From the NCBI GenBank assembly GCA_903879765.1, contig CAIRMS010000376.1:1-7791 (forward strand): a stretch of DNA of 7,791 nucleotides, given 5' to 3'. Below, one piece after another: positions 6,112 through 7,791 of this stretch. The position numbers and the translations under genes were made by a program. Every line of letters begins with the position of its first letter. The first letter of the stretch is position 1. The stretch comes from an uncultured Flavobacteriales bacterium (lineage in GTDB: Bacteria; Bacteroidota; Bacteroidia; Flavobacteriales_D; Crocinitomicaceae). The notes beneath the pieces were generated by a model, which saw nothing but the letters and a program-made list of their open reading frames with translations, was not told the DNA's origin and made no database searches.

Positions 6112-7221
6112 TTAGTTAATTCGTTTTTTTCTATTGGTCTCGTAATCGTGAAAAATCATTTCACCAAGTCCTTTCAAACCGGTGAAAAAGGCTTTTCCTT
6201 TGTTTGATGCTGTAAATTGCTCAACAAAGGATTGCAGATAAGGATCTTGAGCAATCATGAAGGTCGTAATTGGAATGTGCATCTTTCTGGCTTGAGCGGC
6301 CATCGTGTAGCATTTCTCGACGATCATTTGATCTAGTCCATTGCTATTCTTATAATATTGTCCGTCAGGCATGCGCAAGCAACTTGGTTTTCCATCTGTA
6401 ATCATGAAAATTTGCTTGTTTGTGTTTCGTTTCCTACGGAGGATATCCATTGCTAATTCAAGTCCGGCAACGGTATTTGTATGGTATGGTCCAACATTTA
6501 AATAGGGGAGGTCCTTGATTTTGATTGGCCAAGCGTCGTTACCGAAAACGATTACGTCCAATGTGTCTTTTGGATAGGATGTGGTAATCAATTCAGCAAG
6601 GGCCATCGCCACTTTTTTCGCGGGAGTAATGCGATCTTCACCGTATAAAATCATGCTGTGACTGATGTCAATCATCAAAACCGTACTCATTTGCGATTTA
6701 TGGTGGGTGTCTTCAACGACCAAATCTTGCTCTGTCAGTCTAAATTCACCTGCACCGTGATTGATTTGTGCGTTTTTTAAACTTTCGGTAATGGAAATAT
6801 TCTCGAAGGAATCGCCAAATTGAAAATCGCGAAACTCTCCAGTGGATTCGTCACCTTGTCCACTTTTTTTCGATTTATGATTTCCGACACCATTTTTTCG
6901 GATACTCCCAAAAATTTGGTCCATGGCATTTTTACGAAGGACACGTTCTGTTTTTGCAGTGATGGACAGTTGTCCATTTCCATCGGGTTGGATTTCTTCT
7001 CGTAAATACCCTTTTTTCTTAAGGTCCTCGATGAAATCTTCCATGGTATAATCTTCCGTGGTGAGCTTGTATTCTTTATCGAGGATGTTAAGCCAATCAA
7101 GGGCTTCATCGACATCTCCAGAAGTATGTGTGATTAATTCACTAAAAACATCAAACAGTTTCTCGAATGGAGTTTGATTTGGTGCTTCGAATGGAGTGAA
7201 TACATAACCTGATTTTCGCAT
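6112..7221 (-). CDS. VWA-domain (MIDAS) protein, partner of the AAA+ ATPase
   Basis: The protein has 369 residues and no signal peptide or membrane segment, so it should be cytoplasmic. Residues 1-105 are mostly helical and charged. A Lys/Gly/Ser-rich linker (about 109-127, with KSKKSGQG) and a short segment (128-170) follow. A von Willebrand A domain occupies about 176-355. Its metal-ion-dependent adhesion site is complete: DISHS (Asp185, Ser187, Ser189), a Thr in YHTNT (Thr248 or Thr250) and Asp276 in MITDGKP. The domain ends with FFTGLKGLGEMIF. It is the first gene of a tight pair with the AAA+ gene (7-nt gap), while the VF530-like gene lies 90 nt upstream. By analogy with ViaA, CbbO and ChlD the VWA domain links the ATPase hexamer to its substrate. 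No exact family symbol is assigned. Confidence 0.9.
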   Translation of the reverse strand: MRKSGYVFTPFEAPNQTPFEKLFDVFSELITHTSGDVDEALDWLNILDKEYKLTTEDYTMEDFIEDLKKKGYLREEIQPDGNGQLSITAKTERVLRKNAMDQIFGSIRKNGVGNHKSKKSGQGDESTGEFRDFQFGDSFENISITESLKNAQINHGAGEFRLTEQDLVVEDTHHKSQMSTVLMIDISHSMILYGEDRITPAKKVAMALAELITTSYPKDTLDVIVFGNDAWPIKIKDLPYLNVGPYHTNTVAGLELAMDILRRKRNTNKQIFMITDGKPSCLRMPDGQYYKNSNGLDQMIVEKCYTMAAQARKMHIPITTFMIAQDPYLQSFVEQFTASNKGKAFFTGLKGLGEMIFHDYETNRKKRIN

Positions 7222-7311
7222 GGAATGAATGTTTGTTTACTAACACGAAGAACCTAAAAAAGTTCACAATTTAATGGTTGTTCGCAGAAAGAAACTTGCG
7301 TCAGAAATAGT

Positions 7312-7551
7312 TTACTTTATTTTTTTCAAATGGTGTAGGTAGAGTTGCTCTACTTTTTCACGTGCCCATGGTGTTCTGCGAAGAAATACCAAACTCGATT
7401 TAACAGATGGATCGTGTTTGAAGCAGTTGATGTTCACTTTAAATGCTAAATGCTCCCAACCATAATTCTCCACCAATTCTTCTACTATGTTTGCTAGTTT
7501 GACTCCGTGCAAGGGATTGTTAGGTTGGGGGATCGGACAGTTTTCGTTCAT
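7312..7551 (-). CDS. VF530/DUF2132-family small protein
   Basis: A 79-residue protein recognised by the family pattern NPLHGVKLANIVEELVENYGW (16 or more conserved positions along its length), then NINCFKHDPSVKSSLVFLRR and TPWAREKVEQLYL. The family (VF530, formerly DUF2132) is small, widespread and has been described as DNA-binding from a Vibrio structure; its physiological role is unclear to me. The length fits a complete family member. Two cysteines (residues 5 and 43) are present. The stop is 90 nt before the start of the VWA gene on the same strand; whether they are cotranscribed is uncertain, and no clear terminator or promoter separates them. Confidence 0.88.
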   Translation of the reverse strand: MNENCPIPQPNNPLHGVKLANIVEELVENYGWEHLAFKVNINCFKHDPSVKSSLVFLRRTPWAREKVEQLYLHHLKKIK

Positions 7552-7640
7552 TAATAAAAAGTGTGAGGATAAAGGTAATAATAAAGTGAATTTAAAAAAA
7601 AATCGAATGAATCAAAGCCTTCAATGGAAAATGAGATGAT

Positions 7641-7671
7641 CAAAAATAATTATTAATCACATACAGGGAAA
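7641..7671 (-). promoter_or_regulatory. candidate promoter for the VF530-like gene and possibly the VWA-AAA+ pair
   Basis: On the minus strand TATTTTTG (7648-7641) matches TAnnTTTG exactly. It is preceded, after a 19-nt spacer, by TTTC (7671-7668), three of four matches to TTTG. The start site would be near 7634, giving a leader of about 83 nt. The rest of 7552-7791 is AT-rich, with no gene or RNA that I can recognise. Confidence 0.45.
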
Positions 7672-7791
7672 GTATATTATATATTGAAAACATGTTATTA
7701 AAAATAGGGTAAAATAAGGTTATCCTTTTGTTTTATAACATTTATTTTTTTTATCCGTATGACCTCACTAAATTTGATAAATTAGCTCAAA

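Noticed and set aside
7759..7785. Short plus-strand frame starting ATG ACC TCA near the right edge
   Set aside because: It stops after eight codons and nothing supports it; no frame on either strand stays open to the end of the window.

Overview
The window looks like chromosomal DNA from a low-GC member of the Bacteroidota, most likely Flavobacteriales (a Crocinitomicaceae/Fluviicola-like bacterium is my guess, not shown). The grounds are a giant secreted protein with a C-terminal type IX secretion (Por) sorting domain, starts preceded by A-rich tracts rather than Shine-Dalgarno sequences, and promoter candidates of the Bacteroidota type (TTTG, 19-21 nt, TAnnTTTG).

Layout from left to right: a plus-strand tRNA-Arg(UCG) with an unusual elbow base pair (6-79) and its hairpin terminator; a structured intergenic repeat (130-269); a 1108-residue minus-strand secreted protein with 14 FG-GAP/VCBS-type calcium motifs, four Cys-containing repeats and a T9SS tail (304-3630); a 397-bp intergenic stretch with a leader hairpin, a promoter candidate and a second copy of the structured repeat (3862-4013); a small outer-membrane-type protein (4028-4495) with its own promoter; then a minus-strand cluster running from right to left: a VF530/DUF2132-family small protein (7312-7551), a VWA-domain protein (6112-7221) and a MoxR/magnesium-chelatase-like AAA+ ATPase (4644-6104). 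The 240 bp to the right of 7551 are AT-rich and hold only a promoter candidate; no gene runs off the right edge in any frame.

The VWA and AAA+ genes are 7 nt apart and almost certainly work together. The pairing is that of the MoxR-VWA systems (RavA-ViaA, CbbQ-CbbO, ChlI-ChlD), in which the ATPase remodels a target recruited through the VWA metal site. The target is not visible here. The secreted protein and the barrel protein appear to be independent cell-surface genes.

The least ordinary signals are (1) the roughly 119-bp A-B-C repeat, found in two intergenic regions, each time just downstream of a minus-strand gene, with conserved hairpins and one compensatory base-pair change, and (2) the tRNA-Arg in which the near-universal G19-C56 elbow pair is replaced by U19-A56. 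No CRISPR array, insertion sequence, phage gene or recognisable defence system was found.
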